A model generated the notes under the pieces. The model was given only the letters and a program-made list of their open reading frames with translations. It did no database searches and had not been told where the DNA came from. Position numbers and translations under genes: made by a program. Shown here piece after piece: positions 33,541-42,442 of a stretch of 64,000 bases of DNA (position 1 is its first letter; each line of letters opens with the position of its first letter). The stretch spans positions 17,846-81,845 of the forward strand of contig CAZKBT010000004.1 in assembly GCA_964551305.1 (NCBI GenBank), given 5' to 3'. Source of the stretch: JBAZDC01 sp041654595. Its GTDB lineage: Bacteria; Pseudomonadota; Gammaproteobacteria; Burkholderiales; Burkholderiaceae_B.

Positions 33541-35970
33541 CTAGAACGGGATGTGGGCGGGTTGATTCGACGGCGTCGAATCGTTGTTGCCAAGTTGATT
33601 GAGCAGGTCGCCGATGCCGTCGTTGCCGCCTCCTTGGTACAGCTGATCCGACGCGGAGGGCAGGCCGACCCGCGCGATGGCCTGGCCCGGCGGGAATTCC
33701 GAGAAATAGAAATCGCCGCTTTCGCGTGTCAGGCCGTCGGGCACGGGAGGCATGGGGACTTCAGGCTTGTCTTTCAGCGCATGCTTCATGTAGCTGACCC
33801 AGATGGGCAGCGAGGCCCCTCCGCCGGTTTCGGTTGTGCCCAGCGATCGCGGCTGGTCGTAGCCCATCCACACGACGCCGACCGTATGGGACGTGAAGCC
33901 CGCGAACCAGGCGTCGTGCGAGCCGTTGGTCGTGCCGGTCTTGCCGCCGATGTCATGGCGGCCCAGTTCCCGGCTGGCGCGCGCGCCCGTGCCGGACGTC
34001 GCCACGCCGCGCAACATGTCGTTCATGACGTAAGCGGTGCGCGGATCGATCGCGCGTGCCGCCGCATCGCCCGCCACGGTCGGCTTGGATTGCATGATGA
34101 CTTTGCCCGAGGCGTCGGTCACGTGGTCGATCAAGTACGGCGGAACCCGATATCCGCCGTTGGCGAACACCGAGAACGCGCCGGCCAGCTGCAAGGGCGT
34201 GACGCTGCCCGCGCCCAGAGCTAGAGGCAGAACCGCCGGCTGCCGCGCCCGGTCGAAGCCGAAGCGCGTGATGTAGTCCTGCACGTACTTGGGGCCCACG
34301 GCCTGCATGATGCGGATGGAAACCATGTTCTTGGATTTGTAGAGCGCCTGGCGCATCGTCAGCATGGGCTCGTAGGTGTTGCCGTAGTTTTTGGGCGTCC
34401 AGGCGCGCGAGCCGGTCTGGGCCGCGGTCAGGACGAAAGGCTCGTCCGAGATTTGCGTGCCGGGAGTCAGGCCGCGCTCCAGCGAGGCTGCGTAAATGAA
34501 CGGCTTGAACGCGGAGCCCGGCTGGCGCCAGGCCTGGGTGACGCGATTGAACTTGCCGCCTTCGAAATGAAAGCCGCCGACCATGGCCTGGATGGCGCCG
34601 TCTTGGGGCCGCATGGCGACGAGCGCCGCTTGCACCGTCGGCATGTTGATGACTTCCCAGTGGTCGTCGTTCTTGGTCAGATAAACAACCGAGCCACGCT
34701 GGATGCGCTGCTTGTCCGACGCGTTGGCCGCCAGCCCCCGGGCCACGACGCGCAGCGCTCCCTTGTCGGTGATTTCGATGATTTCCTGGGCCGTGCGGGC
34801 CACGGTGATTTTGCTCGGGCCGGCGCTGAGCACCACGCCGGTCAGCAGGTCGTCGTTATCGGGGTACTTGTCTTGCAGCTCGTCCAGCAGCGCGTCGAAC
34901 GCGGCGTGGTCGTTCTCTATGTCCTTGGGTAGGTCCAGTTGCTCTTCCGGACCGGGGTAGACGGCCCGGCGGGTGTAGCTCAGGATGCCGTTGCGCACGG
35001 CGCGGTAGGCGGTTTCCTGGTCTGCCGAGCTCACCGTCGTGTAGATGTTGAAGCCGCGCGAATAGATGTTGTCTTGATAGACGCCATAGAGCAGCTGCCG
35101 CGCCAGTTCGGCGACGTATTCGCCGTGGATCGCATAGCCGCCCGCCGGCGTGCCGGGAGCCGACTTGATGACGATTTCCTGATTCATCGCCTCTTGGTAT
35201 TCTTCGTCGGTCAGGTAGCCGAGGCTTTTCATGCGCCCCAAGACGTAATGCTGACGGGTGGTGGCACGTGGCAGGTTCGCAATCGGATTGAAGCGCGATG
35301 GCGCTTTGGGAATGCCCGCCAGCATGGCGGCTTCCGCGGGTGTGATGTCGGCCAGCTGCTTGCCGAAATACGTGCGCGAGGCCGCGGCGAAGCCGTAGGC
35401 CCGGTGTCCCAGGTAGATCTGGTTCATGTACAGGTCCAGGATCTGGTCCTTGGTCAGCGTGGCCTCGATCTTGAACGTCAGCAGGAGCTCATAGAACTTG
35501 CGGGTGTAGGTCTTTTCGGAAGAAAGATAGAAATTTCTGGCAACCTGCATCGTAATGGTGCTGGCGCCTTGGGATTTGGACATCTGCGTCAGGTTGGCCA
35601 GCGCGGCCCGCGCCACGCCGGTCCAGTCGATGCCGCTGTGCTGGTAAAACCGATCGTCCTCGGCTGATAAAATGGCCGATTTCATGACGTCCGGGATCTC
35701 GTGAAAGCGCAGGACGTTGCGCCGTTCTTCACCGAACTCGCCGATCAGCACTTTGTCCGACGTGTATATGCGCAGGGGCACGCGCGGCCGGTAGTCGATC
35801 ATCGCGCTCAGGTCGGGCAGGTTCGGCCAGGCAAGCGCCAGGGCGAGCGAGCCGAGCAATACGCCGCACAGCCCCATACCGGCTACGAAAACAACCAGTT
35901 TCAGGATCAAGCGGACGAACCACGGGCGCGAGGCGGGGTCGGTAGTCGAGGATTGGGTAGAAGAGCTCAT
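33541..35970 (-). CDS. mrcA: penicillin-binding protein 1A (bifunctional murein synthase)
   Basis: PBP1A, 809 residues, polymerises and crosslinks peptidoglycan outside the inner membrane. After an N-terminal anchor (about 20-48), the glycosyltransferase domain has EDDRFYQHSGIDW, QGASTITMQVARNFY and LDLYMNQIYLGHRAYG. The transpeptidase motifs are SxxK in GSAFKPF, SxN in YKSKN and KTGTTN. Length matches PBP1A. The divergent partner is aroK, as in many proteobacteria, but the pilus assembly genes often found between them are missing. Confidence 0.97.
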   Translation of the reverse strand: MSSSTQSSTTDPASRPWFVRLILKLVVFVAGMGLCGVLLGSLALALAWPNLPDLSAMIDYRPRVPLRIYTSDKVLIGEFGEERRNVLRFHEIPDVMKSAILSAEDDRFYQHSGIDWTGVARAALANLTQMSKSQGASTITMQVARNFYLSSEKTYTRKFYELLLTFKIEATLTKDQILDLYMNQIYLGHRAYGFAAASRTYFGKQLADITPAEAAMLAGIPKAPSRFNPIANLPRATTRQHYVLGRMKSLGYLTDEEYQEAMNQEIVIKSAPGTPAGGYAIHGEYVAELARQLLYGVYQDNIYSRGFNIYTTVSSADQETAYRAVRNGILSYTRRAVYPGPEEQLDLPKDIENDHAAFDALLDELQDKYPDNDDLLTGVVLSAGPSKITVARTAQEIIEITDKGALRVVARGLAANASDKQRIQRGSVVYLTKNDDHWEVINMPTVQAALVAMRPQDGAIQAMVGGFHFEGGKFNRVTQAWRQPGSAFKPFIYAASLERGLTPGTQISDEPFVLTAAQTGSRAWTPKNYGNTYEPMLTMRQALYKSKNMVSIRIMQAVGPKYVQDYITRFGFDRARQPAVLPLALGAGSVTPLQLAGAFSVFANGGYRVPPYLIDHVTDASGKVIMQSKPTVAGDAAARAIDPRTAYVMNDMLRGVATSGTGARASRELGRHDIGGKTGTTNGSHDAWFAGFTSHTVGVVWMGYDQPRSLGTTETGGGASLPIWVSYMKHALKDKPEVPMPPVPDGLTRESGDFYFSEFPPGQAIARVGLPSASDQLYQGGGNDGIGDLLNQLGNNDSTPSNQPAHIPF

Positions 35971-36086
35971 TACGGGCGATTTTAAGTCTAACGGGGGTCA
36001 GACTATGGTTTGCGCAGCGGGTTTATGTAACCAGGTTATGCAACGATACAGACGCATGAACGGATTGCAAGTGGGATAATACACAA

Positions 36087-36692
36087 ATGAAAGAACCTTT
36101 ATCTTCAGATGCCTCTGTTTGTGCGACGGACGATCCGCGGAGCGATCCTGCTCCGGCTTTGACAAGCCAGGCCCGGCCTTTGTTCCTGGTCGGCATGATG
36201 GGCGCGGGCAAAACGACGATAGGCCGTCATGTGGCTCGGCTGCTGCAGCGCGAATTCGTCGACCTGGACCACGAGCTGGAGGCCAGGTGCGGCGTGCGGG
36301 TGTCGGTGATTTTCGACATTGAGGGCGAAGTGGGGTTCCGCAAGCGTGAGACGGCCAGCCTGGACGCCTGCACGCTGCGCAAGGACATCGTCCTGGCCAC
36401 GGGCGGCGGCGCCGTCCTCGCCGAGGAAAACCGCCGGTACTTGAGGGACAGGGGGATCGTGGTCTATCTACGGGCCAGCGCCGACGAGCTGTATCGCCGC
36501 GTCGCGCGCGACCATACGCGCCCTTTGCTGCAAACGGCCGATCCCCAGGAAAAGCTGCGCAGCCTGCTGGCGCAGCGCGCGCCTTTGTACGAAGAGGTCG
36601 CGCACATTACTTTCGACACGGGCAGCATGCCAGTGGCCCAAGCGTCGCGCGAGCTCGCCAGACTATTGCAACATTACGAGGCTGATCAATGA
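36087..36692 (+). CDS. aroK: shikimate kinase
   Basis: AroK, 201 residues, phosphorylates shikimate in aromatic amino acid synthesis. The P-loop is GMMGAGKTTIG, DLDHELE binds magnesium and shikimate, and the GGGAVL loop and RPLL lid follow. The N-terminal 30 residues are extra relative to the family core, so a later start is conceivable. aroB overlaps its stop by four bases. Confidence 0.95.
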   Translation: MKEPLSSDASVCATDDPRSDPAPALTSQARPLFLVGMMGAGKTTIGRHVARLLQREFVDLDHELEARCGVRVSVIFDIEGEVGFRKRETASLDACTLRKDIVLATGGGAVLAEENRRYLRDRGIVVYLRASADELYRRVARDHTRPLLQTADPQEKLRSLLAQRAPLYEEVAHITFDTGSMPVAQASRELARLLQHYEADQ

Positions 36693-37774
36693 GTACGGTT
36701 CAGGTCGAGACTCCCGGAGGCTCCTATCCCATCCATGTCCAGGCCGGCCGGCTGGACAAGCTGGCCGAAAGCATTCCGGCCGATGCGACGGCGATCGCGC
36801 TGGTCAGCAACGACACGATATCCGCCCTGTACGGTGACCGGGTGGAAACCGCCTTGCGCGGCACGGGCAAGCGGCTGGTGCGCGTGAATCTGCCGGACGG
36901 CGAAGCGCATAAAAACTGGAAGACCTTGAATGTGGTTTTCGACGCTTTGTTACAAAACCGCCTGGACCGCAAGGCGGTCCTGGTGGCCCTGGGCGGCGGC
37001 GTGATCGGGGATATGTGCGGCTACGCGGCCGCCAGCTTCATGCGGGGCGTGCGCTTCGTGCAAGTGCCGACGACCTTGCTGGCCCAGGTCGATTCGTCGG
37101 TGGGCGGCAAGACGGGGATCAACCATCCCTTGGGAAAAAACATGATCGGTGCGTTTTACCAGCCGATAGGCGTGGAGATCGACACGGACGTGCTCGCTAC
37201 GCTGCCCGCCCGCGAGATTTCGGCGGGGCTGGCCGAAGTCATCAAATACGGCGCGATCATCGACGCGGATTTTTTCGCGTGGTGTGAAAACAACGTAGCT
37301 GCCTTGCGCGCGCTGGATCCCGAGACGATGGCTTATGCCATCCGGCGGTCCTGCGAGCTGAAAGCCTATGTCGTGTCGCAGGACGAGCGCGAATCGGGCA
37401 TGCGGGCGATCCTGAACTTCGGCCATACCTTCGGGCATGCCATCGAGGCCGGTCTCGGGTACGGGCAATGGTTGCACGGTGAGGCCGTGGGGTGCGGCAT
37501 GGTGCTGGCGGCGCAGCTGTCCGGGCTCGTGCTGGGCTTGCCCGCCGAGAGCGTGGCGCGCATCCGGGCCTTGACGCTGGCGATCGGGTGCCCGGTGACG
37601 CCGCCGGACCTGGATGCCCAGCGCTGGATCGACCTCATGCAGGTGGACAAGAAAACGGAAGGCGGACAGCTGCGTTTCGTGCTGCTGCCCGAAATAGGCA
37701 AGGCGGAGCTGGTGCGGGTGGATCTGGAGAGCGTGCGTCAAGTGCTGCGCGGCACTGTGGCCGAATCTGCCTGA
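36689..37774 (+). CDS. aroB: 3-dehydroquinate synthase
   Basis: AroB, 361 residues, converts DAHP to 3-dehydroquinate using NAD and a divalent metal. Conserved: DGEAHKNWKT, ALGGGVIGDMCGYAAA, PTTLLAQVDSSVGGKTGINH, and the metal ligands in EVIKYG and NFGHTFGHAIE. Coupled to aroK by the ATGA overlap; dgt begins ten bases downstream. Confidence 0.97.
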   Translation: MSTVQVETPGGSYPIHVQAGRLDKLAESIPADATAIALVSNDTISALYGDRVETALRGTGKRLVRVNLPDGEAHKNWKTLNVVFDALLQNRLDRKAVLVALGGGVIGDMCGYAAASFMRGVRFVQVPTTLLAQVDSSVGGKTGINHPLGKNMIGAFYQPIGVEIDTDVLATLPAREISAGLAEVIKYGAIIDADFFAWCENNVAALRALDPETMAYAIRRSCELKAYVVSQDERESGMRAILNFGHTFGHAIEAGLGYGQWLHGEAVGCGMVLAAQLSGLVLGLPAESVARIRALTLAIGCPVTPPDLDAQRWIDLMQVDKKTEGGQLRFVLLPEIGKAELVRVDLESVRQVLRGTVAESA

Positions 37775-37784
37775 AGGACGCGCC

Positions 37785-38915
37785 ATGGCGACACTGGCTG
37801 CCTATGCATGCAATCCCGATCAGACGCGGGGGCGGCGTCACCAGGAGGAAGCGCCGATGGGCCGCAGCGCCTTCCAGCGCGATCGGGACAGGATCATCCA
37901 TTGCAATGCGTTTCGTCTCCTGGAGTACAAGACGCAGGTGTTCATCAACCACGAGGGCGATCTGTTTCGCACACGGCTGACCCATAGCATCGAGGTCGCG
38001 CAGATCGCCCGCACGCTGGCCAGGAACCTGGGTTTGCACGAGGACCTGACCGAGGCCATTTCCCTGGCGCACGATCTGGGCCACACGCCGTTCGGCCATG
38101 CGGGGCAGGACGCATTGCACGCCTGCATGATGGAGCTGGTTCCCGATGTGGGCGGGTTCGAGCATAATTTGCAAAGCCTGCGGGTGGTGGACGAACTGGA
38201 AGAGCGGTACGCCGCGTTCAACGGCCTGAACCTGTGCTTCGAAACCCGGGAGGGAATACTGAAGCACTGTTCGGCGCACCATGCCCGACAGTTGGGGGAC
38301 GTCGGCGAGCGGTTTCTCAATCGCACGCAGCCTTCTTTGGAAGCGCAGATCGCCAACCTGGCCGACGAGATCGCGTACAACAACCACGATATCGACGACG
38401 GGCTGCGCTCTGGGCTGATCACGATCGAGCAACTGCAGATGGTGGAGATTTTCGCCACCCATTACGCCCGCGTGACGCGCCGTCATCCCAATCTTGAAAA
38501 GAAGCGCCTCATTGCCGAAGTGATCAGGGCGATGATCAATACGCTGGTGATCGACTTGACGGAGACGACGCGGCAAAATATTCGGAAATTGTCGTTGTCG
38601 CATCCCGATGAGGTGCGTCTTGCGCCTCCGGTCGCGGCCTTTTCCCCGGCGATGCGCCAGCAGGCGGATGCATTGAAGCGGTTTCTAATGCACAACCTGT
38701 ATCGGCATTATCGGGTCATGCGGATGATGACCAAGGCGCGGGGCATCGTGCGCGACCTGTTCACGACGTTCCTGGATCAGCCGCGTTTGCTCGCCCAAGA
38801 GCACCGTCGCGACGATGGGCTCGAGCAGGCCAGGGCCATCGCGGATTACATCGCCGGCATGACCGACAGGCATGCGATCCGGGAGCACCGAAATCTGTTC
38901 CAGATGGGCGAATAA
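37785..38915 (+). CDS. dgt: deoxyguanosinetriphosphate triphosphohydrolase-like protein
   Basis: A 376-residue HD-domain protein of the dGTPase family, which cleaves dNTPs to nucleoside and triphosphate. The HD motif is in SLAHDLGHTPFGHAGQ, with RLTHSIEVAQIAR before and LADEIAYNNHDIDDGL after. It is shorter than E. coli Dgt (about 505), matching the common dGTPase-like subfamily. The location after aroB is conserved in related bacteria. Confidence 0.94.
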   Translation: MATLAAYACNPDQTRGRRHQEEAPMGRSAFQRDRDRIIHCNAFRLLEYKTQVFINHEGDLFRTRLTHSIEVAQIARTLARNLGLHEDLTEAISLAHDLGHTPFGHAGQDALHACMMELVPDVGGFEHNLQSLRVVDELEERYAAFNGLNLCFETREGILKHCSAHHARQLGDVGERFLNRTQPSLEAQIANLADEIAYNNHDIDDGLRSGLITIEQLQMVEIFATHYARVTRRHPNLEKKRLIAEVIRAMINTLVIDLTETTRQNIRKLSLSHPDEVRLAPPVAAFSPAMRQQADALKRFLMHNLYRHYRVMRMMTKARGIVRDLFTTFLDQPRLLAQEHRRDDGLEQARAIADYIAGMTDRHAIREHRNLFQMGE

Positions 38916-38968
38916 ATCAGGGAACTTCCCTATGGAAATGTAGTCGAATATCCATATAGCGACAAGGA

Positions 38969-38995
38969 TTAGCACTCTCCACCTTAGAGTGCTAA
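38969..38995. promoter_or_regulatory. CIRCE element (HrcA operator) before rpoH
   Basis: TTAGCACTC-N9-GAGTGCTAA is an exact match to the CIRCE consensus, with nine-base arms (38969-38977 and 38987-38995) and a nine-base spacer. HrcA binds this site to repress heat-shock genes. It lies 40 bases before rpoH. A possible promoter overlaps it (TTAGCA at 38969, TAATAT at 38993, 18-base spacer), so binding would block transcription. Confidence 0.93.
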
Positions 38996-39035
38996 TATTA
39001 GACGAGGACAGGTTTTTACAGGAATAAATTTGCCC

Positions 39036-39926
39036 ATGACCCATGCATCCCGACTGCCGGCAATTTCCAACAATTCGTTGGCAATGGCTATTTCCAATCC
39101 AGGTGCGCTAGGCACGATAGAGGCCTATATCGGCGCCGTCAATCGCTTGCCCATGCTGACGCCGGAGCAGGAACTGGAGTTGGGCAGGCGTTTGCGCGAC
39201 GAGTCCGACCTGGACGCCGCGCGCCAGTTGATCATGTCCCACCTGCGCCTGGTCGTGTCCATATCGCGCCAGTATCTGGGCTATGGGCTTGCCCATGCCG
39301 ATCTCATCCAGGAAGGCAATATCGGTCTGATGAAGGCGGTCAAGCGCTTCGACGTGGATCGCGGGGTCCGGCTCGTTTCGTTCGCCGTGCATTGGATCAA
39401 GGCGGAGATCCACGAATACATCGTGCGCAACTGGCGCCTGGTCAAGATCGCAACGACCAAGGCCCAGCGCAAGCTGTTTTTCAACCTGCGCCGCATGCGT
39501 CCGGACGGCCAAACCCTGGATACGGAGCAAGTGGATGCCATCGCGTCCGAATTGAACGTTCGTCCAGAGGACGTCAGCGAAATGGAAGTGCGCCTATCGG
39601 GTCGGGAAATGGCGCTGGAATCGCCCGGCGACGACGATGACGCGTATGCGCCCATCTCGTATTTGTCCGACGAGGGCCGGCAGGAACCGTCCTATGTGCT
39701 GGAGCGCCGCGCCCAGGACGATCTGCAGGGTGCCGGCCTTGAAGATGCGCTTCAGTCGCTCGACCCGAGATCGCGCCGCATCGTTCAGGCCCGTTGGCTG
39801 CAGGACGAAAAGGGATCGACCTTGCATGAGCTGGCCGCCGAGCTGGGCGTGTCGGCCGAGCGCGTGCGCCAGATCGAGGCGGCGGCCTTCAAGAAAATGC
39901 GGCTTGCCTTGACACACGCTGCGTAG
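39036..39926 (+). CDS. rpoH: RNA polymerase heat-shock sigma factor RpoH (sigma-32)
   Basis: RpoH, about 296 residues. The sigma-32-specific RpoH box is present (KAQRKLFFNLRRMR), as are the region 2 sequences DLIQEGNIGLMKAVKRFD and RLVSFAVHWIKAEIHEYI, and the region 4 helix-turn-helix ending STLHELAAELGVSAERVRQIE. The start is either ATG 39036 or TTG 39030; AGGA is six bases from the TTG and twelve from the ATG. A CIRCE element upstream implies control by HrcA, linking the two main heat-shock regulators. A terminator at 40089 follows. Confidence 0.95.
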   Translation: MTHASRLPAISNNSLAMAISNPGALGTIEAYIGAVNRLPMLTPEQELELGRRLRDESDLDAARQLIMSHLRLVVSISRQYLGYGLAHADLIQEGNIGLMKAVKRFDVDRGVRLVSFAVHWIKAEIHEYIVRNWRLVKIATTKAQRKLFFNLRRMRPDGQTLDTEQVDAIASELNVRPEDVSEMEVRLSGREMALESPGDDDDAYAPISYLSDEGRQEPSYVLERRAQDDLQGAGLEDALQSLDPRSRRIVQARWLQDEKGSTLHELAAELGVSAERVRQIEAAAFKKMRLALTHAA

Positions 39927-40088
39927 AAACAAAGATTTGCACCTGAAGCCGGCTGAAGGCTGAACTTTTTTGAATGGCGGCGGACTAATTGGGTATGGGC
40001 AGTGCGACCAAAGCGCCAAGCTTGTCCACTTGTTCATCGTCCGCTTCAGCTTCTCCTCTTCCCCTCCCTATAGAAGCGGATGTTTTAG

Positions 40089-40119
40089 AAGGTGCCAGAA
40101 CTTCTGGCGCCTTTTTTTT
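40089..40119 (+). terminator. intrinsic terminator between rpoH and the MerR gene
   Basis: GGTGCCAGA pairs with TCTGGCGCC around ACT, extended by flanking A/T pairs, and a run of eight T follows on the plus strand. It lies about 160 bases after rpoH and 14 bases beyond the end of the convergent MerR gene. Confidence 0.85.
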
Positions 40120-40132
40120 GTCTTCGACAGGG

Positions 40133-40519
40133 CTAGCGCGCATTCAGCTTGCGCAGCAGAGCCTGGCAGGCGTTTTCCTGCTCCGCGATTTCCGTCAGGC
40201 TTTGTTCGATATCGTGCCGCTGCTGTTCCAGCTTGGCGCGATGTTTTTGCAGTACGCCCAGATAGCGCCGCAATTGAGGCTCCGACGTGCCGGGTCCGTC
40301 GTACATGTTGATCAGCGTCAGGATATCGGCCAGCGCGAATCCCAGCCGCTTGCCCCGCAAGGCCAGCTTGAGCCGCGTGCGGTCACGGGCATGGTAGACC
40401 CGATTGCGGCCTTCGCGGGTCGGACTGACGATGCCTTGATCCTCATAGAATCGGATGGTGCGAGGCGTAATCGAAAATTCGCTCGCCAATTCGGAAATGG
40501 TCCAGGTCGGTTCAGTCAT
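40133..40519 (-). CDS. MerR-family transcriptional regulator (LiuR-like)
   Basis: A 128-residue MerR regulator. The winged helix-turn-helix is at the N-terminus (TISELASEFSITPRTIRFYE, DQGIVSP, RVYHARDRTRLKLALRGKRLGF), followed by a coiled-coil dimerisation helix and a short C-terminus without a cysteine metal site. It resembles the LiuR/AtuR group that controls acyl-CoA catabolism, by sequence style and its TTTACGTTAACGTAAAC-type operator, but this is inference. It is divergent from a metallo-hydrolase gene. Confidence 0.88.
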   Translation of the reverse strand: MTEPTWTISELASEFSITPRTIRFYEDQGIVSPTREGRNRVYHARDRTRLKLALRGKRLGFALADILTLINMYDGPGTSEPQLRRYLGVLQKHRAKLEQQRHDIEQSLTEIAEQENACQALLRKLNAR

Positions 40520-40541
40520 GACGGGTTGCGGAGAAACTGGC

Positions 40542-40561
40542 AGTTTACGTTAACGTAAACT
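40542..40561. promoter_or_regulatory. MerR-type operator, 20-bp perfect palindrome
   Basis: AGTTTACGT is followed by its exact complement arm (TAACGTAAACT) to make a 20-base perfect palindrome in the 95-base divergent region. TTTACG at 40544-40549 could be the -35 and CATAAT at 40569-40574 the -10, separated by 19 bases, the long spacing typical of MerR-activated promoters. The promoter would drive the hydrolase gene. Confidence 0.75.
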
Positions 40562-40614
40562 ATGATGCCATAATATGGCGATAACGCAATACACCACGCT
40601 GGAGATCAGAGACC

Positions 40615-41688
40615 GTGAATCCGAATGAACGAAAATTGAGCTACCCGTTTGGGGAACAAGTGCCTGAAGTCGGACAGGCGCTGGAGGTGGCCGACGACGT
40701 GCGATGGTTGCGTCTGCCATTGCCCTTCGCCCTGGATCATATCCATGTCTGGCTGTTGCGGGACAACGTGGACGGCCGCGAAGGCTGGACCGTGGTGGAT
40801 TGCGGCATCGACCGCCCGGAGCTGCGCGCTCATTGGGAGAAGGTCTTCGAGCAAGGGCTGGACGGCCTGCCCATCGTGCGGATCATCGTGACTCACATGC
40901 ATCCGGATCACATCGGCCTGGCGCATTGGCTGTGCGAGCGCTGGAATGCGCCCTTGTGGATGACCATGACGGACTACGTGACCGCCAGGCTGTGGTCGCG
41001 CCGCGCGGGGAACGGACAGGCCGCGGGCGGGCCGAACGGCGTATCGGCGGCCGATCATTTCGCCCGCCATGGGCTGCTCGATCCCGACGCGCAGCAAAAA
41101 ATCCGCCAGCGCACCGACTATTATCCGAATATGGTGCCCGACGTGCCCAAGAGCTTCCGGCGCATCATGCATGGCGATGAAGTCTTCGTCGGCGGGCGGT
41201 CCTGGCGCGTCATCGTGGGTTATGGACATGCGCCCGAGCATGCCTCGCTGTATTGCGCCGAGATGGACGTGCTGATTTCGGGGGATATGGTGCTGCCGCG
41301 CATTTCCACCAACGTCAGCGTGTTCGATCACGAGCCCGAGGCCAACCCGCTGCCTTTGTATTTGAAATCGCTGGATGAATATGAGGACGTGCCGGAAACG
41401 GCGCTGGTGCTGCCGTCGCATGGCCGTCCATTCCGCGGCTTGCACGAACGTATCGCCCAACAGCACGCGCATCATGCCGAACGGCTGCAGGCCTTGCTCG
41501 ATGCCTGCGACGAGCCGCGCTGCGCGTTCGACATCCTGCCGGTTCTTTTCCGGCGTGAACTGGACGCACATCAGATGACGTTCGCCATGGGCGAGGCGCT
41601 GGCCCATTTGCATGCCTTGTATTTCGAAGGCAAGCTTGCCCGTCGGATGGGCGACGACGGCGTGTATCGATTCGTTCGCCGCGGTTGA
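40615..41688 (+). CDS. metallo-beta-lactamase-fold hydrolase
   Basis: A 357-residue MBL-fold protein. The metal motif THMHPDH is at 93-99, a further histidine in GYGHAPEHASLY and an aspartate in LISGDMVLP complete the binuclear site, and LPSHGRPF follows. No signal peptide is seen, so it is cytoplasmic. Substrate unknown; the MerR/LiuR-like regulator suggests acyl-CoA or thioester metabolism (inference). Start at GTG 40615 with GGAG ten bases upstream. Confidence 0.88.
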   Translation: MNPNERKLSYPFGEQVPEVGQALEVADDVRWLRLPLPFALDHIHVWLLRDNVDGREGWTVVDCGIDRPELRAHWEKVFEQGLDGLPIVRIIVTHMHPDHIGLAHWLCERWNAPLWMTMTDYVTARLWSRRAGNGQAAGGPNGVSAADHFARHGLLDPDAQQKIRQRTDYYPNMVPDVPKSFRRIMHGDEVFVGGRSWRVIVGYGHAPEHASLYCAEMDVLISGDMVLPRISTNVSVFDHEPEANPLPLYLKSLDEYEDVPETALVLPSHGRPFRGLHERIAQQHAHHAERLQALLDACDEPRCAFDILPVLFRRELDAHQMTFAMGEALAHLHALYFEGKLARRMGDDGVYRFVRRG

Positions 41689-41712
41689 CGGCAATGCGCC
41701 GGGGGCGGCGCG

Positions 41713-42342
41713 CTAGCGGCTGGTAAAGCCCAGGCGTATCGCCAGGCCCACGAAGACGGCGCCCGCCAGGCGGTTGAGCCAGCGTTGCACGCGGGCCGAG
41801 CGCTGGATTCGTTCGCCCGCCAGGCCTGAAAACAGCGCGATGACGCCGAACGTCAGCAGGGTGGCCAACATGAACAGGGCGCCCAGGCTGACGATCTGCA
41901 GGGCGACCGAGCCCCGAAGCGCGGACGTGAACTGGGGCAGGAATGCCAGGAAGAACAGCGAGACTTTGGGGTTAGTGATGTTCATGATGATGCCCCGGCG
42001 ATACAGGGACGTTCTGCTCAGCCTGGGCGTAGTGCGCGGCGCGGCGGTGCCCATGGCGGGCGCGCGAAAGGCGCCCCAGGCCAGGTACAGCAGATAGGCC
42101 GCGCCCAGCAGCTTCACGATCGTGAAAGCGCTTGAAGAGGCCGCAAGAACGGCGGCCAGGCCGACGGCGACCGCGGCGGTGTGCGCGATCAATCCGGTGC
42201 ACAGCCCCAGCACGACGGCCATGCCCGAAGACCGGCCCCACATGGCGGATTGCATCAGCACGAAAAGATTGTCCGGCCCGGGAGATAGCGCGAGCAGCAC
42301 GGCGATGCCGAAGAACGATAAGGCGATGTCGAGGGTGAGCAT
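41713..42342 (-). CDS. LysE/RhtB-family amino acid exporter
   Basis: A 209-residue inner-membrane protein with about six hydrophobic segments. The family motif is near the N-terminus (LLALSPGPDNLFVLMQSA), followed by GLCTGLIAHTAAVAVGL and NITNPKVSLFFLAFLPQF. Such proteins export amino acids or related metabolites; the substrate cannot be told. I chose ATG 42342; a much longer frame upstream lacks hydrophobic or family sequence and overlaps the metC promoter region. Confidence 0.9.
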   Translation of the reverse strand: MLTLDIALSFFGIAVLLALSPGPDNLFVLMQSAMWGRSSGMAVVLGLCTGLIAHTAAVAVGLAAVLAASSSAFTIVKLLGAAYLLYLAWGAFRAPAMGTAAPRTTPRLSRTSLYRRGIIMNITNPKVSLFFLAFLPQFTSALRGSVALQIVSLGALFMLATLLTFGVIALFSGLAGERIQRSARVQRWLNRLAGAVFVGLAIRLGFTSR

Positions 42343-42442
42343 ATGTCGGCCTAGTCTAATCCTATTTTGACGCGCGGTGTCATGCACCCCAAGGTGCGAT
42401 AATGTAGCGGTTCCGATTTTCTTACCGATTCCTTGAACCGCC

